64,000 nt of DNA from Toxotes chatareus. Its lineage: Eukaryota > Chordata > Actinopteri > Toxotidae. The position numbers were made by a program, and so were the translations under genes. The DNA is taken from contig CM028891.1 of NCBI GenBank assembly GCA_016801885.1, forward strand, positions 11,019,517 to 11,083,516. Reading direction: 5' to 3'. Positions 37,056 through 48,125 of this stretch are shown here, one piece after another; the stretch's first letter is position 1, and every line of letters starts with the position of its first letter. The notes beneath the pieces are model-generated. The model did no database searches, was not told the DNA's origin, and worked only from the letters and a program-made list of their open reading frames with translations.

Positions 37056-40000
37056 GTGAGTACAGACAGCAGAAACCCAGGAAGGCTGCTCACTTATAAT
37101 TAAGAAGCTTTGTCTTTGAGCCAGCAGTGATCCATTCTTTATTTCTTCTTCTACACAGTATCCTAAAATGTTGCATATTGGGAAGGAGAGTCCATTCAAG
37201 TTTTCTGACTGTGAACCTTTTTCCATCATAAAGTAATCTGAAAGGAACCATTATTCACTACTTTTTGAGAACATCACTTTAGTGGAGAGCGGTCAACTGC
37301 TAAATGAGTCGTGCCACTTGAGTAGAATCTGTTTGTACTCTTCCACCCCTTCACAAACTATGCATATTTTTGTGATACAATAATCAAACGTCAAAGTTTT
37401 TTGTTAAAATGCTATTATCCACTGAGCAGTTTATTAATATCGGCTGTACATTGTTGGTTTCAGAGCACTGTCAACGACCTGTCTTTGCTCAAGGCAACAC
37501 CTGCGGAGCTGGTATGATGTTTGACCATGATGTTGTTTTATGAATACCACCCTTTTTGTGTGATTTGGTCACTATACAGAAGGAATTTGTGTTGTTTCAT
37601 CTCATACTATGGACTATAATAGCACTTGAACATGAGTATAGTCAGCTGAGCTTCACAAAATTCTGTTTCATTTTAATTAAATTGGATATTTTGGGTTTTA
37701 TGGCTCTTAGTTTGAGTTTGTACAGCACTACTTTATTTTATAAATTGTAGCAGTAATTTCTCAACTGTCCTTAAGTTTAATAAATCTGTACACGCTTGTC
37801 TTTATGTCCTCTTCTGCCTCAGAGTCATCGGCATGAGATTCACAAGTCCCACAACAAGGCTGCGGCTCAGTGGGAGCTGAGAGAGAAAGCTCTGAAAAGT
37901 CGTCTGAAACATGCTGGGAGTCCTGTGCCACTGGACAAGGCCAGTCTCAGCATCATCAGGGAGGTGTGTATGATGATGATTTCCCAATTACACTGGCGTC
38001 TCCTGTGCTGACAAGAAGTTGTTTGTGTGACAAGGAATATTGTTTTGTTTGTTAAAAAGAGGAAAACATGGAAATCTTATCCAAACTCGTCCCCTGTACT
38101 GAGTTTAACGTGATGATTGTGGTGTTTTGTGATGCCACAGGTTTTCTCTGACCAGCTGCTCCTGCAGGATGTGCTGGCCCGCTCTGACAGAGCCATGGCC
38201 GTGGTCAAGGACCTGTTTGGAGATGCTCCACGCAGGCAGACTGGTAGCAAACAACTTACATGAATACATAGATATATGGATTAGATAGAGTGTGTACTTC
38301 CTGCCTGTCTTTCACACGCCTGTTTGAAAAAGACATTAATTAATACTTCCTGAGTCTTGAACACTCCCCTGTGATTGTGTGAATAATCCTGTGTGTGTAT
38401 ATTCCTGCAGGGCACCCCAGTGTGACCATGGCTCCAAACTGTGACTCTGACTCAGAACTGCCTGTTCTCCAAAGACCAGATCCTCCGACTCAGCTGTCAC
38501 TGCTCAGCCAGTCTATGATGGACCAGCAGGTTTGTGTGATATGTTACTGTACAGTATGTAATCACCAACTTTCCTCCACTTGTCTAGTTTTTCTTAATAG
38601 GTCTGTTGCATTATAGGTTTCCTTTTTTGCATAAATATACTGCTCAAAAAAATAAAGGGAACACTTAAACAGCACAATGTAACTCCAAGTCAATCACACC
38701 TCTGTGAAATCAACCTGTCCAGTTAGCAAGCAGCACTGATTGTGAATCAGTTTCACCTGCTGTTGTGCAAATGGAACAGACAACAGGTGGAAATGAGAGG
38801 CAATTAGCAAGACAACCCCTACAAAGGAGTGGTTCTGCAGGTAGTGAACACAGACCATTTCTCTGTTCTCATCCTTTCTGGCTGATGTTTTGGGTACTTT
38901 TGCATTTTGTCAGTACTCTCAGCATGAGGTGGTGTCTACAACCCACAGAAGTTGCTCTGGTAGTGCAGCTCATCCAGGATGGCACATTATTGTGGGCTGT
39001 GGCAAGCTGTGCTCTTCACGCATGAGAGCAGGTTCACACTGAGCATGTGACAGAGTCCTGGAAACGCCGTGGAGAATGTTCTGCCGCCTGCAACATCCTC
39101 CAGTATGACCAGTTTGGCAGTGGGTCAGTAATGGTGTGGGGAGGCATTTCCTCCATGTGCTGTGCGGCCCTCGGTTCCTCCTGATGCATGACAGTGCTAG
39201 GCCTCATGTGGTTGAAGTGTGTCAGCAGTTTCTGCATGGTGAAGGCACTGATTCTATGGACTGGCCTGCCCGTTCCCCAGAGCTGAATCCAATCGAGCAC
39301 ATCTGGGACATCATGTCTCGCTCCATCCACCAGCGCCACATTGCACCACACACTGTCCAGGAGTTGACTGATGCTTTAATCCAGGTCTGGGAGGAGATCC
39401 CTCAGGAGAACATCTGCCACTTCATCAAGAGAATGCCCAGGTGTTGTAGGGAGATCATACAGGCACGTGGAGGCCACACACACTACTCAAGACAAGTCTC
39501 ATTTTGACTTGTTTTGAGGAATTTCCACTAAAGTTGGAAATTTCAGCCTGTAATGTGATTTTTTTTTTTTTTTTTTTTTTTTCGAGTATGATTCCAAATC
39601 CAGACCTCCATGGGATAATAATTTTGATTTAGATATTAAGTTATTTTTTACTCAACATATTCTATATTTGTAATGAATGAAGATTTTCAACTGGAATATT
39701 TCATTCATTGAGATGTAGGATGTGTTATTTTAGTGTTCCCTTTATTTATTTATTTTTTTGAGCAGTGTATTTTGGTCTCTATTAACATGTTTGTATGTGT
39801 TGAATGTTTCATTCCAGGCTCTTAATGAACTAGAAGCTTCAGAGGAAAACCACAGCGATGAAGACGTCTATCCCTCGGCCAGTTCAGAGTATCATGTTGT
39901 CCGAAGGTACTAATGCCTGCAAAACAGACAGTACCTGCACCTGAAATAACTGACTTGTGTTCCATGTTAGGGGGGAAAAATATAATAGTGAAGCTTTTAC

Positions 40001-41247
40001 TGATTAAGTTTCACATACCACTGACACCACTATAGCCCTCATGATACTTTTCTTTTCAGGGCCAATGTACGAAAAATGAAGGCACGTTCTCAGGGTAAAG
40101 TCATACAGCAGCAGAAAGTCCATCATCCCATCTCTGACCTGGAAAACAGAGATGGTGTTCCTTTAACCCCCTGCACATCAGGCAGAGCACCAGACCAGAC
40201 AGGTAATATAAGCATGTGAGTGGGTGTGTCAGCGAAACATTAACTGTATATCAGTATATACTCATGCTACCTTGTTTCAGCTCTCAATGCTACAGTGGCT
40301 GTGCAGCGTGTTCGGACCAGGCAGAGCCAGTCAGAGGAAGCCAAGGAAGAACCGTCTGCCCTGGTTTCTCAGGTCCTGAACCCTGATGTACCTCTCAACC
40401 AGACAGGTAATATGTGGACAGAATTGTTTTTCTTCTAAATGAAATACACAATACGAAAATGCCATCATATCAGAAAAAATGTTTTGTTTTTTTTGTGTTC
40501 AGCAGGCAGGGTAAGTAGTCGAACCAGCAGAACCAGGAAGTGTGTTTCTCAGAGTTCAGAGCTGGACGGCTCCTCTCTTACCTCTCTCAGTGGGGACCAG
40601 TCCAGTCTGGGCCTGTTACAGGCCATGTTGGGTCAGGTTGAGGCAGACCTAGATACTCTGAGTCCTGACACAGCACCAGAGTCAGCACAGAGTCCAAAAC
40701 AGCACAGAACACAAGGCCTCACTGGATTCTCTGTCGCACTGGTGTCCACACTCAGACGTTTAGTGCACCTCCACAGACAGGTACAGCAGTTTATCAATAC
40801 ATAGCCTCTAATATTTTAGTGTTAATACAGTGATAGTTTTCATGTCATCTGTTTAACTTAAATCATTCTCTTCCTCTTCTGTTCCAGAGGGACGAGGAAA
40901 TTCAAAGAGAGGCACAGGAGAGGAAAAGACTGGAGGAGGAGCTGAGAGAGCAGCGGGGACTGATTGATGCTCTCACTGCAGAGACCATGACTCTGAGAGA
41001 AGCAGCTACTGCCCTGCAGGTACAGCAGAGCTTACCCCGTGGTCTGACACTAATTTATTTCTGAGATTCCAACAGTGCTGACAAATCCTGTTTGTTTCTT
41101 GTTTCATTTCAGGTGGGGTTGCAGCAGCGAACCACAGAGCTGGAGCAGAAGTTGGATGCAGTGGTGTTGGTGATCGGGGGGCTTGGACTGTTGGAGGCAC
41201 ACACAGACCCACCCCAGCAGTCCGATGTTAAAGCTGCAGGTTTGTAC

Positions 41248-41289
<42 letters not shown>

Positions 41290-43230
41290 CACATATTATG
41301 TAATACTGTAAAATGGAGAATAACTGGTTTCCACTTTGGTGAATTACTGGTGTACAGTTTGTCAGTCTGCACCTGTTCTGAGCGAAGACAGGCCTCTGTT
41401 TCTCCTGCCGTCCTGCTCTCACCACCTCAACAGAGAGACACCTGGCAACATATTCCTGGTAACAGTCTCATTCTTTTCAGTTATCTGATTTCAGCTGTTA
41501 CCCTCAATGTGATCCTTGCTCAGTCAGACATAATTTTTCTTTTGCTCCCTCTTCCACAGTGACCCATCCTGTGCCCTTGCACCATCAGCTTCCTGCTGTA
41601 GATGACCTCCGTTCTTGGGAGGACATCCAGACCCAGAGCTCAGCCTCCAGCTTCACCAGCCTTCCCTCCACCTCCTCACTCTCACTGATGTCTGATGCCC
41701 TCAGCTCACAGCTCCCTCCTGAGGCCATGCTGGCTGAGATCGCTCAGCTGAGCAGACAGAACGACCTGATCAGGGCCCAGCTTAGCCAGGTTAAAAGCCT
41801 TGGGTCAGGGGTCGGAGGATCGCCTAACAGTGGCAGCGAGCAGACAAGACTGAGCTCTAGCAGCACTGGGAGAATTACACCTCAGAGTGTTGGAGAGAGG
41901 ACGACGTCAGGGTCCAGCAGCACCGGGAGACAGAGCCAGAACATTCAGGTCATTGACGGAGACAAAGTGACTCATCAGGTGAGATTGAGTCTCCCTGCAT
42001 GAGCATAAAAAACACATTTATAAATCTCATTTCAGGATTTGTGTCTTCATCTTTCTTGCCCAGACATCTCCTAAAGCCCTCAGTGTGAACAGTGCGGAAC
42101 AGCGCCTCCTAGAGCTAAACAGGCAGAGTGCTGCAGCCAGGGGTCGACTGCTGGAGCTCATTGAGCAACAGAAACAGAGTATTTCATCCAGAGTTTCTCC
42201 CTCTGTCTCCCCCATCCCTGCTTCTGCCTTGAGTCCACCTATACCAGGTACAGTGAGCCAACCTGACTAATCTGTCTGTCTGATCAGCTGTGACTGTTCC
42301 ACTTTAATCATTGTTATTATTCTCAGCTGGAGGAGGAAGTCCGGAGGTGTCCATGCTGCTGCCTGCACAGGAGCTTCTGCCACAGGCTGGTGGTGGTCAG
42401 AGACGGTGAGTAGCTGGTATTTGTTCTGTTACTAATTTTTTTTTTTTTTTTTTTTTTTTCTTTTTCAAGATTACCAACCATAAATAGGCAAAGACACAGA
42501 TCGTTTCACCCTTAAATCACAAGCTTAGGCTGTGACAGGCAAAAGCATCTCATTCCCACCCTGTATGAAGTCATCTAATCTGACCAAATGAAACCCAGGT
42601 GTCAGGTAATTAGATTTCACTTCCCACAGTAACAGTCATAGAAAAGAAAGGTGCTGGGGGAGGGCGTCTCTGACACTATCTGACCATCTGACATGCAGTT
42701 TGGAAGCAGTATGAATCCTGCTTAAATGACTAACTGAAAGATTAAAATAGACATGCAGTGTTTTCAGCAGTGTCCTCAAGTGAGGGTTCATATCTGGGTA
42801 AAATGTGTTGATGTCACATCATTTCTTGGCATTGAAGCTCAGGAGTAAAATAAAATGATGTAATGTTGCCAAAGTGATGCTAAATACAGTTGAATAGTAA
42901 TGTAATCATGGACATTTTTCTGTGCTTTGAATTTGTTCTTTTTCCATTTAGTGGATGTAGTTTTCAGTGAACAGAACTATACATTATACAAAGTTGTATT
43001 TCTTTGCTGCAGATCTGCTGGTTCTGAAGATTCTTCTCACAGTTTTGGAGAAACCAGGGATGGCAAAACACAGGTACACACACACAAACTGTAGATTACA
43101 TGCTCAGATTTTTACCAAACTGTAATCACTTGAATCTAAAACTCTGAAACTTATTTTCTTTTCCCCACAACAGATGGAGAAGCAGAGAGAGCGACAGGGA
43201 TGGTTTGCCTTGTCTGCTCATGTGAGATGA
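36960..43230 (+). CDS. spice1: Spindle and centriole associated protein 1, spice1 (complete)
   Basis: Centriolar and spindle protein (formerly CCDC52) needed for centriole duplication and bipolar spindle assembly. Exons: 36960-37055, 37464-37511, 37823-37963, 38141-38243, 38411-38529, 39818-39906, 40060-40202, 40281-40406, 40506-40780, 40888-41019, 41113-41239, 41366-41458, 41560-41978, 42064-42247, 42327-42405, 43013-43073, 43174-43230. All phases agree; 763 codons plus TGA, against 855 recalled for human. Diagnostic family blocks: MSFVRV at the start, RHEIHKS and WELREKALK (residues about 49-75), QGLTGFSVALVSTLRRLV (about 350-375), and LIDALTAE within a coiled coil of about residues 375-450. 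The remainder is Ser/Gln-rich. Divergent from shisa2. Confidence 0.93.
37464..37511 (+). CDS. spice1: spice1 coding exon 2
   Basis: Sixteen codons, STVNDLSLLKATPAEL, between tttcag and gtatga. It matches the family TVTDL-ATPEDL segment. Confidence 0.9.
37823..37963 (+). CDS. spice1: spice1 coding exon 3 (RHEIHKS)
   Basis: A 47-codon exon with SHRHEIHKSHNKAAAQWELR and EKALKSRL, ending SIIRE. It is the best-conserved N-terminal block of the family. Confidence 0.95.
38141..38243 (+). CDS. spice1: spice1 coding exon 4
   Basis: Encodes VFSDQLLLQDVLARSDRAMA and VVKDLFGDAPRRQT. It ends in phase 1 before gtagca. Confidence 0.92.
38411..38529 (+). CDS. spice1: spice1 coding exon 5
   Basis: After attcctgcag. 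It encodes GHPSVTMAPNCDSDSELPVL through SQSMMDQQ before gtttgt. Confidence 0.9.
38638..39767 (+). mobile_element. Degenerate Tc1-like DNA transposon in a spice1 intron
   Basis: About 1.13 kb bounded by TA at 38636-37 and 39768-69. Both ends carry the inverted sequence ACTGCTCAAAAAAATAAA; the right copy has two extra ATAA units before AGGGAACACT. Inside, 39136-39507 still reads as the C-terminal half of a Tc1-type DDE transposase: HDSARPHVVEVCQQFL, WPARSPELNPIEHIWDIMSR, HQRHIAPHTVQELTDAL, IIQARGGHTHY. Compared with the usual 1.6 kb element, the middle is missing in two places (near 39000-39015 and near 39150-39170). The copy cannot encode an active enzyme. It lies in the same direction as spice1. 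Confidence 0.92.
39136..39507 (+). pseudogene. Tc1-like transposase remnant (C-terminal part)
   Basis: A 123-codon open frame covering the second and third parts of the DDE domain. The RSPELNPIEHIWD block carries the terminal catalytic glutamate. The DNA-binding N-terminus and the first catalytic aspartate are absent through internal deletion. Confidence 0.88.
39818..39906 (+). CDS. spice1: spice1 coding exon 6
   Basis: Encodes ALNELEASEENHSDEDVYPS and ASSEYHVVR. It ends in phase 2 before gtacta. Acidic linker. Confidence 0.9.
40060..40202 (+). CDS. spice1: spice1 coding exon 7
   Basis: After cttttcag. It encodes ANVRKMKARSQGKVIQQQKV and a Ser/Thr/Pro linker to APDQT. It ends in phase 1 before gtaata. 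Confidence 0.9.
40281..40406 (+). CDS. spice1: spice1 coding exon 8
   Basis: Encodes ALNATVAVQRVRTRQSQSEE then AKEEPSALVSQVLNPDV. ALNAT-V-R-RTR matches the mammalian ALNATNAVKRLQTR segment. Confidence 0.92.
40506..40780 (+). CDS. spice1: spice1 coding exon 9, NAGNAG acceptor
   Basis: The acceptor sequence is ttcagcag, so splicing could start at 40503 or 40506 and both keep the frame; they differ by one codon. It encodes VSSRTSRTRK, then GLLQAMLGQVEADLD, then TQGLTGFSVALVSTLRRLV. GLTGFS-ALVS-L-RLV is a family signature. Confidence 0.93.
40888..41019 (+). CDS. spice1: spice1 coding exon 10: coiled coil
   Basis: Forty-four codons with a heptad-like Glu/Arg/Leu pattern, EAQERKRLEEELREQRGLID then ALTAETMTLREAATALQ. 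LIDALTAE is conserved with mammals. Confidence 0.94.
41113..41239 (+). CDS. spice1: spice1 coding exon 11: end of coiled coil
   Basis: Encodes VGLQQRTTELEQKLDAVVLV and IGGLGLLEAHTDPPQQ. It ends in phase 1. A (TG)n repeat follows 11 bases inside the intron. Confidence 0.92.
41250..41286 (+). repeat. (TG)n microsatellite
   Basis: TG run inside a 126-base spice1 intron, so it makes up about a third of that intron. Confidence 0.95.
41366..41458 (+). CDS. spice1: spice1 coding exon 12
   Basis: Acceptor tttgtcag. It encodes CTCSERRQASVSPAVLLSPP and QQRDTWQHIP. It matches the mammalian PAVLLTPPRQ segment. The reading frame fixes the acceptor: the nearby tacag would break the frame. Confidence 0.85.
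41560..41978 (+). CDS. spice1: spice1 coding exon 13 (longest)
   Basis: A 139-codon exon that is Ser-rich. It contains EAMLAEIAQLSRQNDLIRAQ, a short coiled-coil-like segment matching the mammalian IADLTLQN-IKA block, then two SSSTGR repeats. It ends HQ before gtgaga. Confidence 0.92.
42064..42247 (+). CDS. spice1: spice1 coding exon 14
   Basis: Encodes SAEQRLLELNRQSAAARGRL and LELIEQQKQSI, an amphipathic helix, then a Ser/Pro linker. It ends in phase 1. Confidence 0.9.
42327..42405 (+). CDS. spice1: spice1 coding exon 15
   Basis: A 79-base exon after tctcag. It encodes AGGGSPEVSMLLPAQELLPQ and AGGGQR. It ends in phase 2 before gtgagt. Confidence 0.85.
43013..43073 (+). CDS. spice1: spice1 coding exon 16
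   Basis: After gctgcag. It completes an arginine codon and encodes SAGSEDSSHSFGETRDGKTQ, ending before gtacac. Confidence 0.85.
43174..43230 (+). CDS. spice1: spice1 last coding exon
   Basis: Encodes MEKQRERQGWFALSAHVR and TGA. An AATAAA at 43337-43342 follows about 107 bases later. Confidence 0.87.
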   Translation: MEKQRERQGWFALSAHVR

Positions 43231-43336
43231 CAAGAGGATGATTCACCCTGAGAAACCTGAGGACATTTTATTGAAAACTTTTTTTTTTTTTTTTTATTCA
43301 ATCTATGCATTTTAATGACTGAATTAAATTGATTTT

Positions 43337-43342
43337 AATAAA
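43337..43342 (+). terminator. Poly(A) signal for spice1
   Basis: AATAAA about 107 bases after the spice1 stop codon, directly followed by an A run. Confidence 0.7.
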
Positions 43343-43359
43343 AAAAAAAATGAATATCT

Positions 43360-44446
43360 TTGTTTGTACCATGTACTGTTCCTATAACAGGATTTGAAAA
43401 TAATACACTGTTATATTTGTTTTGCATTGCAGTTGTTCACAGGACCAAAAAAATATTTTCACAAAATTGTGCATTGAATATGGAGGTGTATGTACAACAA
43501 AACACATTCCACCTTAAGTGAATAAAAGGTTTCTGTCTTTATTAATTGCAAATTTTGGAGTTGGACTTTAAAACCTTAAAAAGAACTTTTATTTGCACTG
43601 CTTTGTGTGCCAATGACATGCTTTTAGTATAGCAAAACAATCTGTGTGTATAGTTGACGTGTGTTGCTGCCACTTCAAAAACACACTGCTCATTTGTGTG
43701 TGTCTGAGATACAGTGTGGTGGAGGTTCAGTCTCCAGACCCAGATGCCCCCCACACACACATTTTAAACTTCAGCTTCATCAAATCCACATTAAGGTCCA
43801 GACTGAGCGTGGTCAGACTGTCTGTCTGTCTGTCCTTTTGCTCCCAGGGGCTGTGGTTTGGTTTTAGCTAGGGTCTGAGATGTCTTTGATATTACTTAGT
43901 TTCGGCATCAGTGTATTTGTGTTTAATTAGTGTTTTTCAAAGGGAGATGGAAGTTGCGTGTCTAAGAGGCATGAAGAAAAATGAGCAAGCGTGAGAGAGG
44001 GGGAGGGGTGCAAAGAGTTCCTTCAACCCATTTAGTCCTCTCCACTGTGGCTTCAGCTAAAGTATGGCCTCTTGTGGCTATTTGTGGTACACAAACATAC
44101 TATGCATGCGCAAGCACACAAACATTTGTTTTTTCTTCTTTTCTCTGATTCTTCTGCATCCAGCATCTGTGTTTATCTTGGTTTTTGTGGTCTCTGTTTT
44201 AGTCTCTCTGCCATTTCAATTCTCTCTCCCTTACTATGACTTTTTTTTTAACTCATAAATTCATACAATTTGGTTTCATTGTAATTTACTCGCTCGGGTA
44301 CACATACAGTATGATGCAACTACTAATTATACAAACAGCAGGAATCACTTCAGAAGATTAAATCATTTCCCCTCCTTCTCCATCCACTCTCGTGAGCCAA
44401 GACTATGACTCATTTTCTCATCTTGTGTGTCTGTTAATGTGAGGTC
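43360..44446 (+). other. Intergenic, nothing recognised
   Basis: No exon or RNA gene. A second AATAAA lies at about 43521. Short CT and CA words only. Confidence 0.5.
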
Positions 44447-44960
44447 TACAGTGTCTATAAAAAGTAGTCCCCCCCCTGACCTTATTCAACAGAGGTCAAG
44501 CCAACTGGTGCCAGCAGTCTCACAATTAGTGAGATGGACATCACCTGAGTGCAGTGACTCAAGTGATTGTAGTATCAAGACACCTGTGTCTGGAAAGTCC
44601 AGTCACTGGTTAGTCAGTATTCCTGGCTACAATCACACCATGAAGAAACAAAAGAATGCTCAGAGAAAAGGCTTTTTGAAAAGAATAAGATGGATACAGA
44701 AAAAAATTCAACATCTGCTGGAGTTCAGTTAAATCCGTCGTTGAGAAATGGAAGGAAAATGGCATATGTGCAAATCTAGAGCCTAGAGCATGGACATCCT
44801 CAGAAACTGAATGACCGTGCAAGAAGGAGACTATTGAGGGAGGCTGCAGAGACAAGACACTTGTGACTACTCTGAAGTGGGTTAATATTTATTCAAGCAC
44901 TTATCTTAGATTATCCAATGAAATCATCCAAAGGGGTGAATACTTTTAATTGGCACTGAA
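44447..44960 (+). mobile_element. Internally deleted Tc1-like element (second family)
   Basis: The left end, tacagtgtctataaaaagta, mirrors the right end, aatacttttaattggcactg, when the latter is read on the minus strand. The body is only about 0.5 kb. It keeps the 5' part of a Tc1 transposon (the tggtgccagcagtctcacaa leader and a frame-broken DNA-binding region, roughly 44640-44900), then jumps to the 3' end. The catalytic DDE region is gone. It belongs to a different Tc1 family from the element in spice1. Confidence 0.8.
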
Positions 44961-45353
44961 CAGGTGCACACATTCTGATTTATACTTTGTCTCCTAGTAA
45001 AAATTTAGCATGACAATATTTAGCCTGATGGGAATTCTTACAATCCAGCTGGAGCTCTATTAACATGATAAAGTTGCAACATGTGATTCACTGCTGTCAA
45101 CCAAGTTACTGTTGGCCACGAGTAAAGTTTATCTGATCTGAATTTTCAGCCAGCCTCACAGCCTGGGCACATGACGAGGCTGTAGGACTTTGCTGGACAC
45201 CTGTGGAGGCAGCACTGTAGCCATGACAACCTGGTGGTAAAAAACAGGTCCGTCACTTTGGTGTTTTTCTTGTTCATGTCATCTTCTCATTTGTAGTCCT
45301 ATCTTTGTTTTTCCATTTGAGTCATATGCACAGGGTTCTGTTTTTGTGTGCAG

Positions 45354-45444
45354 GCAAAACTGGTGCAGTGGAGTCCAGCGTCAGCAGATGGCAACCTGCA
45401 GTCATTCATTCATCACCTCTGTGGTAGCTCCCAGACTGCACCAG
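45354..45444 (+). other. Candidate exon of unknown transcript
   Basis: A 91-base segment between tgtgtgcag and a gtaaat donor. It is open in one frame (AKLVQWSPASADGNLQSFIH and following) and ends in phase 1. I do not recognise the peptide. It may be chance or a non-coding exon. Confidence 0.25.
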
Positions 45445-45654
45445 GTAAATTCACTGCCTTCTAACAAAAAAAAAACCCAACTCCATCTGAAAACTACTTT
45501 TAATGGAACTGAGCTGTGATCAATGTTGTTTGTGTGAGTTTAAGTTAAAATGTCCCCTGTGAAAAAGAATCATTCAGGCTGGTCTCCAGGAAGAAAGTAG
45601 GGATGAAGAGAGAACTTTCCATGTTGGTGAATTTGATTAATGCATTTTTATGAT

Positions 45655-45750
45655 TGATTATATATATATTTTTATTTATTTATTTATTTTCATTTAATCA
45701 GTTATATATATATATATAATAGTATTTATTTTATTTTTTCATTTAATAAA
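45655..45750 (+). repeat. AT-rich (TA)n / (TTTA)n tract
   Basis: Two TA runs separated by TTTA repeats. Confidence 0.9.
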
Positions 45751-45894
45751 TTCCTGCATTTCCAGTTTATATTTGTTATCCTTTTGTAAACCAGTGATCC
45801 TAATCTAATGTAACTTTAATGAGTTTTATCCCATCTAATCTGACTTTGTTAAGAATAGATTTTACTAATGTAACAAACTCTCTGAGATTGCTGT

Positions 45895-46012
45895 CAGTAA
45901 GGGATGGTTTATAGTGAGGATATAGGGAGAGGTAAAATATGCAACAAAGCACCATGGCTGGAATCAAACCAGGGATGCTTCTGTTACGTGGTAACCACTA
46001 GGCTACAAGTAC
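45895..46012 (-). mobile_element. tRNA-derived SINE
   Basis: On the minus strand, GTAGCCTAGTGGTTACCACG (A box) is followed about 30 bases later by GGTTTGATTCC (B box; 45970-45960). Then come tgctttgttgcat and a pyrimidine-rich tail ending in ctcactataaa. This is the layout of common fish SINEs with a tRNA head. The tail end is approximate, and it is not an intact tRNA gene. Confidence 0.8.
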
Positions 46013-47944
46013 ACACCTCTGTTTGACTTTGTCCACTTACTGACTGCTGCTCTTCTGTGTAACACCTCAATGAAAAAGTCATAAATAAGTGGTTGTAAGC
46101 TGACTCATTCCCTCTTCAGGTAGTGTTTGCTGTGGGTTTTAAGGCTTCAGGGGTGACGCTGGAGTAGGAAGGAGAGCACTTGAGTTTTCCAGTCAGTCAG
46201 CAGAGCTGTGTGGGTGACGACAATGGCCAGCAGAGAAATCAAAAGGAGTAAATATTGTAGATAATCACAGAATGGAGGCATAAAGGGCTCAGGGACAGCA
46301 GCCGTAAACGTGGGGTCGGAGGTCGCCGTTGAGATGCAGGGGGAGGCGGGCAGGGCTTATTGTGCCAGGCTGAGTGAAGGACAGGGTGAATGGGGATTAA
46401 CCCTACCCCAGTGCCTCTCAATGCCCCCCCCACCCTCCATTGCAGGGCCTGGGGAAGGTTCCCATGTGACTGCCCCTCAGCACCACCACCACCACCACCT
46501 TTATGTGGGCCTCACAGCAGCCTCATCACATCTCCTTTACTCCTCATACTCACATATTCACACATGCATCTTGCAGCATATAGTGAGGGGAAGGAACTCG
46601 GTTGAGGTGAATTAATGAGAGTTTTTCAGTTGTGTATGAGGGGGAAAAAAAAAAAGTGCATGCAATGACCCTAGAGCACGCAAAAGACACACACACATGC
46701 AATGATGTTGGGGTGTAGTGGGTGGGTGGGGTGGGGTGAAAGAGGCTGAAGTCACTCAGAAAAACACACACACTAAAGCTTGTGCACACACTCTCACACT
46801 GGCTCATACTGTTGCCTTTGACAGTGTCCAAAGTGATATGGGAGTTGTCAGGTGGTAGTCTAGGCTCAGAGGGGATCTGAGCAGGAGCTAGTTTGTTTCT
46901 AGAAAGACAAAAGCATCAATACTTCATACTTCCTTTTCTTGGTTTTAGCATTTGAACCATAATTTTCCTTCAGTTAGAATGAGAGATGTTTATCATTAAA
47001 ATGTTTGGAAATGTCTTTTTCTGCAAAGTTTTTGGCTGTTCCAAGTAACCTGTTGTGGTAACACTAACTTTATGGGATTTTGTAGATTTCTGAAAGTTCT
47101 GAGAAGTCACGTAATCTTATTTTCTTTAATTTCACTTTATCTTAAATGTTGCAGTGTGGTTATGATGCCACTAGAGGGCAATATTATTGTGCTGCAGCAG
47201 CAGCTCATTTTGTGTCTTCAGGAGCTTATGTTGAACCCCGCCCCCCAATTTCCTTTCTTTCTTTTTTCATAATATTTGATTAGTTTTGGAGATAGCAAAA
47301 CATGATAGCACTGATATCAAAACCAACAAAAGGATTTTTCTTTTTTTTTTTTTTTTTAAAGAAAATATGGTACCACTGTGGTACAGCACAATCCACTCCC
47401 CCCCCCCCCCAGTTTTCAAAATAGATATGACAAACAAAAAAAAAAGCATTACAATAAATTAGATTAAATTTATTTTGAAACCACAAACCTCTTGGGCATT
47501 ATGAACATACTGTAGCTCTTAGTAAATGAGTTTGTTTTGATGCACGTGCAGTTAGTTGTCATGCGTGGAAACCATTTTCTGCTTTAATTCTGCTGATTTG
47601 TCAACAAACGTGTTTTTAAAGTGTCTCGTGTTTTAGCATCAGCATGGGGTGACATGTGCGTGTTTGCGTGTGTGTCTGTGTACGCATGTGAGAGGGGTGC
47701 CCATGTGTGTAGGAGCGTACTCCACAGCTGTGCGAGGTTCTGATCTGAAGCAGGCTATTGCTTGCTGTGAAAATATTATTGCAAGTGTTTATTATTGCTT
47801 CAGTGTGAAACAGTGGGAGTGGTGTGTGTGTGTGTGTGTGCGCTGCACGGGCTGGTGGAGTATGGAGTGTTTGAGTGTGTGAAGGGATAGTGGTAGTGGT
47901 AGTGGTGGTGTCTATGTGTATTTGGGAGTGGGGGTTCTCTCCCT

Positions 47945-48125
47945 TCTCCTCCTCTGCGTTTCCCACCGGCCAGCCCCCAGCCCGTGGCCCATTGCACCCT
48001 GGGTAATAGGGAGGCCTATTGGAGTTGATTAGTTCCGGCTGGATCCCAGATAGAGTTCTGACAGGCAGGAGAAACGAGCTCTCAGCGTGACCCCCCACTT
48101 CCCCCACACACCCCTGTCTTAGGCA
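47945..48125 (+). promoter_or_regulatory. Possible conserved non-coding element
   Basis: A complex, non-repetitive island, gccattgcaccctgggtaat to agctctcagcgtg, set among CA/TG repeats. It contains a TTGATTAG homeobox-type word. Judged by base complexity only. Confidence 0.25.

Noticed and set aside
45955..46010. Functional tRNA gene on the minus strand
   Set aside because: A and B boxes are present, but the cloverleaf stems do not close and a SINE tail follows, so it is a SINE head.
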